DNA from: Cliona cf. orientalis
Taxonomy: Eukaryota > Porifera > Demospongiae > Clionaida > Clionaidae
NCBI GenBank assembly: GCA_963930775.1
Contig: OZ005700.1
Span: 2,807,476 to 2,871,475, forward strand
Reading direction: 5' to 3'
DNA: 64,000 nt
A program made the position numbers and the translations under genes. Positions 35,126 to 48,835 of the stretch are shown piece after piece (the stretch's first letter is position 1; every line of letters starts with the position of its first letter). The notes beneath the pieces were generated by a model. It was given only the letters and a program-made list of their open reading frames with translations. It did not search any database and was not told the DNA's origin.

Positions 35126-38100
35126 ATGGATGTATTTTTGACTAGTATCAAGAAGAAATACTGTAATAGGCTTAGCAGTCATGGCCAGGAACAGTACCCT
35201 CCTCGTTACTCAAGTGAGCCTGTCAAATTAGAGTTGGTTGTACAGGAAAGAGACCCCACTAGTACCTGCTCAGATAGTAATATCGTCAAACAGCCTCAAT
35301 TTATACCTTATAGTGACATCTTTAAGAAAGAAAAGGAACAGGTAGTTAAAAAAGTCCTTATTGAGGGTGGTACTGGAATTGGTAAAACTACTTTCTGCTC
35401 GTCTATCTCAGAAGACTGGGCAAATGAAAAGCTTTTTCAAGAATTTCAAGTGCTTCTTTTATTACCTCTTCAAGAAACAAGAATAGCTGCCATCAGCTCA
35501 CTTGCTGAATTGATAGAAACCTTGCAAGAGACAGGAAACTTATCAGAATGCATAGTTGATAGCATAAAGAAGACAAATGGAGAAGGTGTCCTTATTGTTG
35601 CAGATGGATGGGATGAATTTGATGCGCCAGAGTGTTCAAGAGCCTTTTTGCATGATCTTTTATTTGGTTGCATTCTTAATCTTGCTTCAATTATTGTGAC
35701 CTCCAGACCATCACATTCTGTTTTGCTATATACAAAGGGATGTTTTGACAGATTCTTAAGTATACGTGGCTTCAATGATTGTAGTATCAAACAATACATC
35801 CAGCTTGAATTTACTGACGATCAACAAAGATCTAATCACCGGCACCTTTTGGAGACAGTGGAGTGCAATCCACTGATAAGGAGCATGTGTCATCTTCCCT
35901 TGAACTGTGCTACTCTTTGTCACTTGTGGCGTACTGAATCTCGAAAACGAAAACTTTTAACAACCATGACAGAGCTGTGCACTAAGATGATTTTGAATAT
36001 TGTCCTTCGTAGCATTAAGAAAGCAGATAAATATGGGTACATTTCACATCTGTCCATTGTTGAGTGCCTACCAGAGGAGCTAAAAAGTTCGTGGTGGGAT
36101 CTATGCGAGCTTGCTTTCCGAACAATCCAAAAATCTCAGCGGATCAATTTATCACAATTTAAATCTAGTGTATTGATAATGATTGGCTTAGTTGAGATCG
36201 TGAATGAAACGAGGTTTTACTTTCTTCATCCAGTAATTCAACAATATCTTGCTGCCCTTCATGTTGCACACCACTATCACAGTCCAGATACACACATGCA
36301 GAATAAATTAATTCAGTCATTGGATCTACAAATCACGATGTTTTGGAGATTTTTGTTTGGAATTTGTGGTCAGAGTAACAGTAATTTAGCGCTACTGGAG
36401 CCTGCCATCCTACTATTATCCAAATTTGATCATTTAAAGTGTCTGATTTGCCATTGTGCATTTGAAGCCAAAAATTCCACGATTGATAAGAAAGCTATCA
36501 AAGCACTTAGTACCCCCAAACATTTTGGTGATCCCCAAACTACCCACGATTGTGAAGCTATTCTATATGTAATTAAACAAATGGGAGATTTAGATGCTGA
36601 AGTAGAACTAAACTTCAATGGTTGTAATTTCAAAGAACAGCAGCTTCATGACTTAACAAAAATACTCACTAATAAACATAACAGAATAAAAGTTAAATCT
36701 TTGGATTTAGGTAACAGTAACCTACCGAACATGAAAATAGCTGACCTTTTCAGGAAGGCATTGACTGCTTTTCAGTCAATAGAGATAATTTTTCTTCGTA
36801 ATAATGCGATTGGTAAAAAGACTTGTCCTGATGAAGCTGTGTACACCATGAAAGCGTTAGGCTTCTTGAAGTGTTTAATTCAGCTAGACTTGTCTTTTAA
36901 TCGTTTGACGATCCCTGGTTTGGAAGCATTACATCACAATGTTAAATGTGGTTCTTTGGCTCAGTTAGAGATCTTGCTATTGCAAGCTGCATTTACTTTA
37001 GATGCGAAAGAAAACATTGGTTTTCTCAAGACTTTCGCACAGTCTCTGCGGCAAAATTGCCGTAAATTGCGGAAATTAGACATTTCTAGTAATGATTTAG
37101 GAGAACCAGGGTCTCCACTTGTCAGTGCTGTTATCTGTACCCTGACTGGCTTGAATCTTCTTGTGAACGAAGAATACCAATCAGAAGTGGACAAAAACTT
37201 TGTAAGAATAATGGTAGGCTTAGTAAAACGAGAGGAAAAAATCGATTATACTGTACTTCATGGTGTAATTGTTGGTCCTGGACGATCTGGAAAGAATTCT
37301 CTCATGGATCGCTTATTGGGCAAAGATCCTCCTGATCCAAATACAATCTCATCTAGTACTGGTGTTATAGACAGTGTAATTAAAGTGGAGGTGAAGAAAT
37401 TGTGTACAATGGCTGCAGCTGCAACTAATTTGGAGTGGAAAAGGTTAGAGTATGATGAAGAAGCCCTTGAATTAATGATGATCACTGTAATAACTCATAT
37501 TGCTTCACTTTCTGAGGACGGAATAAAATTGGAACCTATACCAGATATGATTATTGATGAACCAGTTCACTTTGCATCTGCAGTAGTACTTGTTGAAAAT
37601 GAGAGTGAAAATGATGGTGAAAGCGAGACCGATTCGGAAGTGGAAAGTGAAAGTGAAAGTGAAATTGATGTTGGTAAAAAAAAGATAGTTTCTGAAGTAG
37701 CTAAGGGAGCTATAAGTTATGCTCATTATGAAACGAAAGAATCGTCACTGTACTCAAAAGAATTTAGCTTGCGTGAAGGACCTATGGATATCTTTAATCG
37801 AGCTGTTGAATTACGACATCGTATGCGTACAGTTCGTGAACGCCTTGAGTCATCATGGTCCCTCTACCTGACAAACACAGGAGGTCAATTGGAATTTCAG
37901 GAACTTTTGCCGCTCCTCGTCTGTGGACCCTCTGTATTTTTTGTTACAATTCCACTAAACATTTGTCTCCATAGATGTTATACTGTACGGTATCAATATC
38001 CCAATGGTACTGAGAAAACATATATGTCTTCCTTCATATTGATGGATGAGATACTTCAGACACTTTCCACCATAGCAGCTTTAGACTGCACTGGACCTCA

Positions 38101-41100
38101 ATTAGAGGAGATCAGTTATAAGCCTATTAAGCCTAAAGTGTTTTTTATTGGCACTCATAAAGATTTACTACCAGAGTCCTCAGCTGATGATATCATCAAG
38201 GAGATTGATAGGCAACTTCAACATAGTATCAAGCAAACATCGCTTTATGAACAAGATTCAATTGAATTTGCTGAGGGTAATAATCAACTTATGTTTACCG
38301 TTAACAATCTTGACAAAGGTGATTGTGATTTTCAAAAGATCCGTTCAGCCTTACAGAGAATGGTTGATAGGCGAAAAGAATTTACAATATTATGCCCTTG
38401 CTCCTGGCTAGTTTTTAGCCTTGTCCTTCGAGCAAAGCATAAATCAAGTCAAGTTTTGAGTTATAACGAATGCTTTACTGTTGCTCAGAGCTGTGGAATA
38501 TCAAGTAGAATACAGCTGAACAAAGCACTACTGTTCATTCATCATAGGCTTGGCTTAGTACGATATTTCCCCATCGAAGAACTTAATGATCGTGTGATTA
38601 TTGATCCTCAGATTCTGTTTGATACAATCACTAAACTGATAGTAGAAACATTCACCAGTGATCATGCCAGTGCAAGAGAAACAGAAGAATTCCAACAGAG
38701 GGGCTTATTCTCAATAGAAGTAATGAGAACGATTAGTTTAAAGAATTATTCTGACTCGCAGCTTCCATTCGAGTGGATTCTGAAACTCCTTAACCATCTC
38801 GGAGTAGCTATTCTTTTCAAAGATCAAAATGGAGAACAGAAATGCTTTTTTCCATCTGTGCTTTGCCATGCTCCTAAGCAGCAGGGATCAAATGCTTCAA
38901 ATTGCTCAATCAAGCCACCACCACCTATATCAATAGCTTTTAAAGGAGGATTTTGTCCAAGAGCCATTCCTGGAACACTTATAAAATCTCTCATGAATAA
39001 TGAATTGAAATCATCAATTTCTTGGAAACTACATCAAAAGAGGGTATTCAGAAATCAAGTTTCCTTTAGTGTTGGGCCAGCTGATATTATCCTCAAGATT
39101 CTACCAACTCATATTGAAGTTTGCTTTGACCCTGCGTCGGCAACAGCTGACCAGAATCTGAGCCGTCGTGAAGTAAATATTACCTGTGAAGAAGCTTACA
39201 AACAAATCAGGAGGATTATGAATGATGTAGTTTTGAAATTTCGTGATTGTGATTACTATTTTGCCTTCAACTGCACACTACCTGAATGCAAAGAACGTCC
39301 ACATCCAGCTAAGATTGACTGGGATACAAATAAACTTGAGTGCAGAATAATGGACAGAAAGAGTCACTTACCTGATGGTTATAAATTGTGGACACAAATT
39401 GGTTCATATCAACAAGGTAATTAATGCTTGACACATATGCATGAGGGTTACGGTAGTCAAGTCTGCCTGTGTGTGTTACCGATCTATTGACTATTTAAGA
39501 GCAGTATACACATGGTTTTTCACTGTATTCAAAAGGTCTCTAATGCTTTTCTCTGTAGTAGTGCTGTTCGAGAGTAACAGCTTGTTTACAGCATAATTAA
39601 CCCTCGGCGCATGCGCGAGGGTTACGGTAGTCGTTCTGTGTGTGAGTGAGTGTGTGTGTCTGTTACCACGCTAGCTGCTACATACCTGTTTTATACGTTG
39701 AAAACAAGGTGCCATTAGGCTTTTCGTCGTAGATACAATATATGCATTGTGTGAATTTCGTTGAAAATGCTTTGTTCAAAAGTTCTGGCAACATTTTCTG
39801 ACCACCACGGCCTTCTTCGCTTCTTGTCGAGTTCTCTCTCGATGAAAGAGATAGTAGCCGCTTCATTTCAAGAAGATTAGTGTGTAGCTCAAGCGATAGT
39901 TCTTGTAACTCGACTGACTCATCACTAGTCACAGTAGGCCGTCAACTACGCTTCTTGGCTTTACTGTATACTAGATCTGCTGATCTGGCATGCACGTGGT
40001 ACTATTGCGTAATACCTTGCAATCCGTAATGCATTCTTGTGGTCATAGTTTCTCTCTACAACACTGCTAACAGCAACAGAGTGTTGCAGGGCTTAGCTTG
40101 CAATGTAGACTAGTCACTACTGCAATAAATCTCACAGCGCCGAGGGTTTAGCACCAATGGTGTTCATTGTGTAAGCATCTAAATTTGGCATGCAGTTAGG
40201 TGGCAGTGTCCAATAAAAGCCCACTCATACTGATTTTGATTGATTGTCCCATCTTCTTTTGTGATTTGCATGCGTATTATGTATAGTCACTGTTAGTCAT
40301 AGCTTAGTGCATGAGGCAAAGCTTGTAAATGTTCTAGTATAGACCTGTGCAATTTTTTTGGTTCTGTCTGAGGTGTCTTTCCGGATGTCAATTGTTTTAG
40401 GTGGAACCTGTTTAATTGGAACGTACTGCCATGTGTGATATCTCAATACTGCGGTGCTGTGCTGTGACTATGCACTAAAATTAAGGATTTAGGCCTTTAA
40501 TGGCCACCTCATGCCTGGAGCATATCAATCAAAGATTTTCTCATAGTAGCCTATGCTACATTGTCAAGCAGATAGAGCATGTGGGGCGTGTGCTCTGGAG
40601 AGCTCCATATATGTCAATCTATTGAGCTAGCAGTTTAGATGTCAAACTAAGCTATGTTTTACATTTGTATGGGCACTTTACCAACTGCTTTGATATCTTT
40701 CTGGATTTAGAAATAACCTTTCTGATGGCTACAATACCAGCTACTTGAGCATGATTCAGCATAGAGATACTATGGATTTGGAGATCAGAGTGAAACTTCT
40801 AAAAGAACTGAAACTAGAATCCATATTTTGTTTTTTCATCATGCACTGACATATTCACTGCCACCAAATAGTACTGGTTAGTGATAGCGCTTGGGCTCTG
40901 GCAAAACTTTCAGAACCATTCTAATTGCAGCTCTTAGGTGCCTCCCTAATTTTGCCACCCTTTGACCTGCTCATGAATTTTTGGTTCCTGTGCAATCTGT
41001 AATTAGTTTTTAGTGGCGCCTGTATTAGACAATATACAGCAGTCTGTGTAGCACTAAGTGAGCTCAGGGTTTAGATTTGAGGCCTATTATAATACCCATG

Positions 41101-44100
41101 TGAAAGTAAAATTACGGATAGAGCTATTGCATGGTTTGTGTGTCTGTTGACGACATTGTTATCAGCATGAAAACAGTCCAATCGTGAGATTTAGACACCT
41201 GGATGAGTTGTAACGGTGATCAAGCACGACAAAATGGGCTTAATTGCCTTGGCTTGAAATTGAATGACTGGCGATCAGGGCTTGTGGTCATGCATGCCTA
41301 TTACAAACCATACCTGCAGTTAACGAGTGATTTCAGCCCATGTTTGCAGGTATTATTCCATTAACGTTTATACGACATATTTCACCATTTTTCGTTGGTA
41401 ACTGTTCACTGTACTAATCTATTGAAGTTTATGGTGACCATTTATATTATGGATCTCATGCATTTGCTTAAAGTTTGCGAGCAAGAGCAGGAAATGTGTA
41501 GATGCAACGCACACAAGATACGTGCAGTAGACAGCTCTAGTTTCCTGTCAGAACCCATGTTTTCACAATATTATTATGTTGTGTTTGGGACTGCTGGCAT
41601 AATTTTAAATAGTCTGCACACACAAATTTTTAATTCTGATTTGTTACCCATATAATAGTGTGCCACTGTGTTTTCTTATAATAATTTTTACAGTACATTG
41701 TTTCATCAAATTTATTTTTGCATGTCCAGTTCTTGGAGATCAAGTGTTGGATTTTAACAATGAAGCTTTTCGACATCTTGGACAAGTTGCTGATAAAATG
41801 AGTGAGTGGGAGGGATCTATTGCTGGACAACTGGATCTGACACCAGCTGATGTTGCGGCTATCAATATGCGGTATCCTAAAAGATTAAAACTACAGACGT
41901 ACGTTATTTTAATATCCATGATGCTTGCATGCCTTTATATAGTAGAAATTAAAGGCGATGTTCGTTTCGTCTGGAAGTAAAAATACTGCAACAAATGGAT
42001 CAAAAACAGGACGGGAGGAGGCCAATGGTGACAGAATGAGGGAAAGCCTATTCCAAATATAGCTAGCTGAAAATGACACCTGAAGAGTCTTGAAAATGCC
42101 ATCCAAGTGATCGTATTTGGAGGCCGATTGGCCATGGCAATGTGAGATTAATCAGTAATCAATAGCTGACTTCACTCCCAGTCGAGCCTCGACTGCAAAC
42201 TCGCTCAAAGTTGAAGAGCAGCAGTAGTACACTGTCCCAGAAGAACCGTGATAGCATAAACCCATTGATTCTAGTTTGCGAGTGAATGAGCTGGCCTCTC
42301 CTTTTTACATGTCGGCAAACCACACCCAATTACTAATTGTACATGTGTGTATACGGAACGGAAATAGAACAACCTAGCAGGAACGATGCGACACCCTCCG
42401 GATAGGAATAAAAATGTCACCTTTTTTAACTTCTACTGTAGCTACATGTATGTGTCTGTGCAAAACAGAGGGAATATTGCCTGAAATGGGTCCTGGATCC
42501 CAACCACTATAATTAATTTTCTCAGCCCATAAACATTGCTCGCCCATTATATGCACTTCTGTATTCCTAATCTAATGTTCATTTAGGAGAGAAGCATTGA
42601 AGAAATGGAAACAAATGCAAGGCCCTAATGCCACTTATAACAATCTGATCAAAGTGTTTGAACAAGCTGGCCATAAAGATTATGCAGAAATTGTCAAGGA
42701 TCTGCTGATGAAGGATGTGCAAATAGATACTAATAGGAATACAATTAATCAGACTCCTCCTCCTCCTTCAGAACAACCATTGCCTCAATTACCAGTCTTT
42801 CCATCTGAATCAGAACAATTATTGGAATCTTCATCATATGCAGCTGCTGCTAGGGTTAAGCTAGTAGAGGAAGATTACCAACTAGGTACTAAATAAGTGC
42901 CGTATTTATGCTAATAAAGTGCAAGATCTAATTAGCACAAGAAAATTCGTGTCTAGGCCTTTTCATAACGTATCTAAATGGAGTGCGTTCGACGACCCTT
43001 ACCAGATAATCACATAAAAGTTAACTATTTTTTTGCTTGCATTCTATTAGCATAAGCATGGTAATTAGTATGATAGTTAATCTGCACACATATGCAAGGT
43101 GTACGCAGTGCTTACACATTGCATAATGCATGCAGCCATGTGCTTTTTTCTCATGCGCATAACTGGCCTAATATACACAATGGTAAAGAATGTCAAAAAA
43201 TGATGTTCGTGAGTCATGACTACTATTTGGCTGCTATAGCTGCTGACTGAAATGTGAAGCCCTATGGGACCAAATCACAATGTATTACAAGCACATGTAG
43301 TATATAGCAATCCATATGTTTTCCTTGGGGCAGAGAGAGGGTGTTTTGGAATACTTAACTGACATCATCAGAGCCCCTACTGAGAATTACGTAGCATATC
43401 CACTAAAGATACACACAGAATTGTGGTATTGATATCTCTATACAGACTGATGCACATGTGCTACAGAGGTCTAGTACCATATCACCATAAAAATTTTGAC
43501 AGAGGAATATTTCAATTACTGTTTTGTGGGAATTTAACTCAAATGAAAAACTTAGAGACTACGTCCAGAGTCCCTCATGAATACGCCGCCATAAATTCGA
43601 ACTAGGACGCATTGACAAACTGCGCATGCTCGCTTGAGCCGGTTGACCTTCACCTGCCATGTGCTCGACTGAATAGGGAAATCCCCCTGCCCTGAAAGCG
43701 AACTCGCTAGTGAAAGCGAATTGAGAGAAATGCCATAATAGTATCATCGGATAGTCCACGATCTCTTCTACGGTAGGTTCGAATTCTGGGTCCCAACAAC
43801 CTTTCATGCGCGCTAAACATTTTGAAACAGTTTCACAGCAATTACCTCATACAATGTAGGTTTCATCATCATTTTCATCATCATTTCATCATAATTATCT
43901 CATCGCGAGGCCGAATCGATTTGTGAATTGGGACTCTGGACGTAATTTAGAAATTGGAACAGCTGGCAAAGCAGCAGCTGCCTAGCTACCATAGATGGTA
44001 CACACCAAGCGTGCTAGCAGTTCATCATAGGTATGCATGTGTTATTTAGATCGTATATGCATGGAAGTTGCCAAGGTATGGTTCTCAAATACGCTTGATG

Positions 44101-47100
44101 GACAATGAAAACAGCTGGGCGTTTGCACAATCGCTTCTGAAACTGAACCGAATGATATAAAATATAGCTCAAGATGTTCATGTGGTGCAGAGTTACACTG
44201 CAATGAAAAGAAAGAAGATGAAGAACAACGTTATTTTTGTTGCCCTCGGGTTTCATATGTAAATAACCCTTTCTGTGTGTATTAATAGATTGTTTAGAAA
44301 TGAAATAGCTCGTAGAACCCGATGGTCGTAGTTAGAAGTTCTGAAACTGCTCCATTTTGGAGATATTTACCCTGCGCTCATGCGCAAGGGATTAAGTGAT
44401 CAGTCGTGTCGTTGTTGTGGGAATGAAAATCACCGTATCTCAAGATATAGGCATCTATGTGACTCATAAGCACACGTTTAGCCAAATTGCAACCATTGGG
44501 CTTTCCAAATCAGGTACTACATTTGGCAATTTTAACCAGTTCTCTATCACATTTGATGTGTGTTATTTAGAATACATCCATAACCACAGTAATGATTGCA
44601 AAGCAGTTATAAGTATGTTTCTAAATTAATGTCAATTGGAACTAGTCTTGTTAAGGTGGCCTAGTCATAATGCTTATTTCTGGACATGATTAGCACCCCT
44701 GAAAATTACCAACTGGCCATATATTCCATTATACCATTAATTAGCAATATAGGGACCTAGATTTACCACTTTTATATCTCATGGCACTATCACTTTATTT
44801 AATATTGTACCTAGTGCTATCTATAATGCAAGTGTATATAATATACTCTCAGAACATGATCCAGGAAGTAATCGACTCAAAGTTAAAGAAGTACATACAT
44901 GCTGTGTTGATGATACATCCTCACTGTCACAGTCCAGTGAAAATGATGAAGCCAGCTATATGGAATTGGAGCATTATGGAACCATGGTTAGTTGCTAGAG
45001 TAATATTGTAACCACAGTATTATACAGTGTGGCAAATAATTAGCCTCATCCCCAGGCGTTCTGAGGGGGGAAGGGGAAGGAGGGTCTGGTATCCACGGCA
45101 TGCGCATGTGCTGTTATTAGTCAGATTCTGAATAATCTGATTACATACGGATACTGCCTGGTATATTTGCCCTTCGACCTCAATGCATCATGCTCAACAA
45201 ATGTAGCATAGACAGCTTGAATTTCGAGTGAGATTTCGAGGTAGCTCGAGCAACATTGTCCATCAATCGATGAAGGCCTCTGAACAGCATGGGCACGCTG
45301 CATTATTTACATAACACCTACTTAAATTACAAGATGTGGTCGTGCATGGTAGCCTTAATTACAATTTGTCTACGTCATCCTACCAGAACGCTGTGACTAC
45401 GTTTGTACTGCATGTAGTTCAACACTCCTATCTAATCTACTCCTGATATAAAGTAAGTCTCTATCCCAGTCGAGCTACAACGTGCTGGACATAGTGTATA
45501 ACTCATATAGTTCTGATCTGGAGAGTGGAAGTCTCACTTGAACAACAAATGTTGAAGAGCTGAAGGTACTGCATCCACAAACCAAGTTTGGAGGTTATTG
45601 CAGGTGTTTTAGTGCATGCACTAAAATATGAAGTTGACTCAGACACTCAAACATGGAAGATAGTGGCGGTAGTCTTCAAGCTCTTGCGATGATAATAAAC
45701 GAGGAAACAATTTTAGACTACGATAGTTTAGCTAAAATACAATAACTAGTCCTTGATCAAAAGCCTTCACACTGGCTTTGTTGACACGTAGCTGCTGCAT
45801 CAACTGCAGTTGACCAGCTATTTAGTCCGCCATGTTAGAATTCGCCTGTACAAAATCCCCATAGTGTAAAATTTAATGTAACTTCTGCATGCGTGACTCA
45901 CTTCCGCGTGCATAAGAGAATTGGGGGTCTTCGTGCAGACTGAACTGAACAATGTACATACGCACTAGGTATAAAAATGCATGACATAATAATGACATGG
46001 TTCAAGTGCTAGTACAATAGCAGCTACAATAGCAGCTACCTTGCTTAACAATGTGTGCAGTCCCTCTGCATCTAACTTGGTGACCCAAGTACTCTACTAG
46101 GCTTTGAAAGAAATCAGACTTGCTCTTCTTGATTCTCAGCCTGTACTCTTTCAATCTCTTGATTAATTCTCTCCAGGTGTTCCTTGTTGGTCAAGCCAGT
46201 TACAAGGATATCATAATATATATGTAGCAAATAATACCATCAGTATCTTGCAAAATCATGTCCATGACTCGCTGAAATATAGTGGGGGCTGAGGCCACTC
46301 CAAACGGTAAGTGTGTATATTGGTATTGCCCTAGATGTGTGTTGGTCGTGAGAAATTTAGCCGACTCTTCCTTAAGAACCATCTGTTGGTATGCATGTGA
46401 TAAGTCAAGTTTAGAGAAGGTCTTTCATTTTGCTATAGCATAGTGAATAAATCGTCAGACTTTGGCTGGGGGTACTGGTCTACGTCCAGACTAGAATTTA
46501 TTTTGTAATCCCCACTCATTGACTTTGACATTTTTCTTAGGAACGGGGACTATGGGCGCGGCCCAATCACTGTGATTAATTTTCATCAAAATTCCTTTCT
46601 CTTCCAACCTGTTTAGCTCCTGCTCGATGGCTCCTTTGAGTGCAAAGGGCACTGTGCGAAGGCGGTGAAACTTGGGGGTGGCATTTTCCTTCAGCTTAAT
46701 CTCAGCCTCATGGTTCCAAATTCATCCCGGAACACTTCCTCGTAGCATTTCAACATCTCGTGCAGTTGTACCTGACTTTATCTTAAGCTGGTAGTCCAAT
46801 CAAGGCGGATGCTGGTTAGCCACTCTCTCCCCAATAGATATTGACCTCGAGGGTCTGCGCAAGCTCCATAGCCTTTGTGAAGGTGAGTGCCTTCTCTTGA
46901 AACAAGCACTTCCTTGTGCTCTTGCTACAAAGGCCACACACAAATCCATCACGTAGGGAATCATCAAGAAAATCTGTCGTGTCTTCAAATTTACAGTGTG
47001 TGGTAAGCTTCTGAGCTCCGCCACATAGGCTGCTATATAGTCTCTCCTTGTAACTGATCTCTTTGGTGAAATTAATAGCATTCGGGGAGGTTTAAAATGA

Positions 47101-48037
47101 CTCTTCAATAACGTTTTGATCTCGGCGAGAATCTTCTTTTGGGAGCTTTCGGGGCCACTAGACTTCACAAAAGCCCATAATATGCGTTGGCTCTAATGTA
47201 CTGATAGTTTGATTGGGCTATTAAGAAAATATATTATGTCTGTAGGGGTAAAAAAATGGCCAAATTAATTGTGTCTTCTCATATCTCCATGACTACACGG
47301 GCTAGAGATTTTAAATTTGCTGGAGTAATAGTTCAATGGTTGTAGTTGGTAATGGTGGCCTTAACTAAAAAAAAATTTTCCGCACATTATGCTTGGTTTC
47401 CTCGTGGAGGGTCACATATTATGGTGATCTGTTCTAAATGATATTCATGAATGGAAACAGTGAGATATTCGGTATATTGTACTCCCATGCTTTTGTGCAC
47501 CTGAGTTGTAGTTATAATTATACTATTAGCTATGTATTTGTTGTTTAATTAATCTTTAGGAGTTTTATGATGATGATAAAATGTCTGAACAATCAGAGGC
47601 TGAAAACGCTATCCCTATGCAACACACTGCTGATTTATATGATCAATCTATTAGCTCATCATTGGAGTCTGCTCAAGAATGCTGGCTGAATTCCAACACT
47701 GCACATCAAAATGCATTGAAACAACAAACCAATGAAGATGACACTGAGGCTCAGTCTGAAAGTGAGCTAAAAGGTGAGGCTTTGGCTGACAACAAACTAT
47801 CTGGATCAATGGATAGCAAGCATGCTTTGTTGAAACAAAGCGACCTGGAACATGAAGCTCCATCTGACAACAAACAATTTAGCTCACTGGTGAGTGTTGA
47901 TGCTTCATTGAAACGAAGTGAGTTGGAGGACGGTGAACCAACTACTAAAAGAAGGTGTTGTAGCAACTTAGATTCAGCGCTGAGTATACGTACGAAAGAA
48001 ATTACTCCGTTCAAACGGAAGAGAAAACATTCCATAA
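35126..48037 (+). CDS. NACHT-LRR-ROC-COR-Death receptor-like protein
   Basis: Exons: 35092-39416, 41730-41898, 42587-42885, 44852-44991, 47560-48037, all GT-AG and phase-matched. The frame is open from the acceptor at 35091; the first ATG is 35126 (MDVFLTSIKKKYC), so upstream exons are possible. Residues from that ATG: NACHT Walker A GGTGIGKTTF about 81, Walker B LIVADGWDEF about 155, sensor TSRP about 191; LRRs about 510-670; ROC-like P-loop GPGRSGKNSL about 717, acidic insert about 824-853, TNTGGQLEF about 916, GTHKD about 1008; COR-like about 1090-1260. The next two exons form a Death domain (WEGSIAGQLDLTPADVAAIN, then EALKKWKQ). The last two encode a Ser/Glu-rich linker. NACHT and ROCO proteins are signalling NTPases; combining both in one exon is unusual. 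A stop at 48073 allows termination if the last donor is unused. Confidence 0.8.
39417..41729. other. Large intron with hairpin-ended repeat
   Basis: This is the intron between the 4.3-kb exon and the first Death-domain exon. It contains a dispersed repeat at about 39597-40155 that starts TTAACCCTCGGCGCATGCGC and is collinear with 50815-51653. No coding exon is seen. Confidence 0.6.
39597..40155 (+). mobile_element. Helitron-like repeat family 2, copy 1
   Basis: The 5' end, ACCCTCGGCGCATGCGCGAGGGT, is a palindromic hairpin. The interior matches 50815-51653 (for example CTGACCACCACGGCCTTCTT at 39798 and 51015). The 3' end differs from copy 2. Confidence 0.6.
43100..43475 (+). repeat. Helitron-like repeat family 1, fragment
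   Basis: It matches the 3' half of the 7876-8454 repeat and ends CTACAGAGGTCTAGT. Its 3' part is repeated in direct orientation at 49100-49365 as part of the segmental duplication. Confidence 0.55.
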
Positions 48038-48170
48038 GTAAGCATGCATGTACAGACTACCTCCCGATGTTGTAAGTTTTTTTTCCATAAGTATGTACAG
48101 TAGCGTTGTATTATAGCAGAAGGCATCAGTAGTTTGCCCAAAATATTATTGATGATTCTCTGATATTGGT
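44800..48170 (+). repeat. Segmental duplication, first copy (linker exons)
   Basis: The two linker exons and their flanks recur at 55975-58265: 44808-45300 matches 55980-56395, and 47440-48170 matches 57445-58265. Farther upstream, 43240-43480 matches 49110-49380, and 44485-44800 matches 53165-54140. All are in direct order. Confidence 0.85.
46080..47170 (-). mobile_element. Ty3/gypsy relic in an intron
   Basis: A minus-strand frame at 46382-46200 reads THLGQYQYTHLPFGVASAPT, the gypsy-type reverse transcriptase core, and ends before an intact active site. 46640-46400 holds more RT sequence in broken frames, and 47168-46800 has Gag-like sequence. No LTRs identified. It lies within the intron 44992-47559. 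Confidence 0.8.
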
Positions 48171-48333
48171 ATGTATTGCATAGATGGTCAACTCGGCCGA
48201 TTAGGTATATAAGTGGATGCTTATTAGCATGTTATACAGCCTGGCCATTCAGTTGACCAATCATGTGACTGGTTACTCAATTGGGTAGGGATCTGGCTAT
48301 CCCAGTGCCATACTGTTTTATACTGTTGGGCAC

Positions 48334-48835
48334 AGATCATGCCTATCACAAACCACACCTAGGTGTCATTTTTGTGCTAGCTATATTTGGAATAGGTATT
48401 CCCTCATTCCGTCACCATTGGCCTCTGCCTGTCCTCCTTCCGATCCATTTGTTGCAGTGTTTTTTTTTTACTTCTGGACGAAATGAAAAAATCACCTTTA
48501 GTTTGTACTGTATAAAGGCGTGTAAGTATCATGGATATTAAAAATTAATAACTTATATCTGTAGTTTTATATTGATAGCTGCAACATCAGCTGGTATCAG
48601 ACCCAGTTGTCTGGCAATAGACCCCTCTCACTCACATATTATTTTATCAGCAATTTGTCCAAGATGTCGAGAAACTCCATTGTTAAAATCCAATACTTGA
48701 TCCCCAAGAATTGGATATGCAAAAAAAAATTTAATGAAACAGCATACTGTAAATATTGAGAATAATATTATGAGAAAACACAGTGGCCTACTATTGCATA
48801 GGTAACAAATCAGAATTAAAAAGTTATTTCAACTA
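48334..48835 (-). pseudogene. Inverted, decayed copy of the first Death-domain exon
   Basis: The reverse complement matches 41630-42085, including the exon at 41730-41898 and both flanking introns. Stops and short indels break the reading frame, so it is not a usable exon. Confidence 0.85.

Noticed and set aside
47651-47863. Minus-strand frames over the linker exons (also 57655-57972)
   Set aside because: They are shadows of the plus-strand coding sequence, which has the splice signals and codon continuity.
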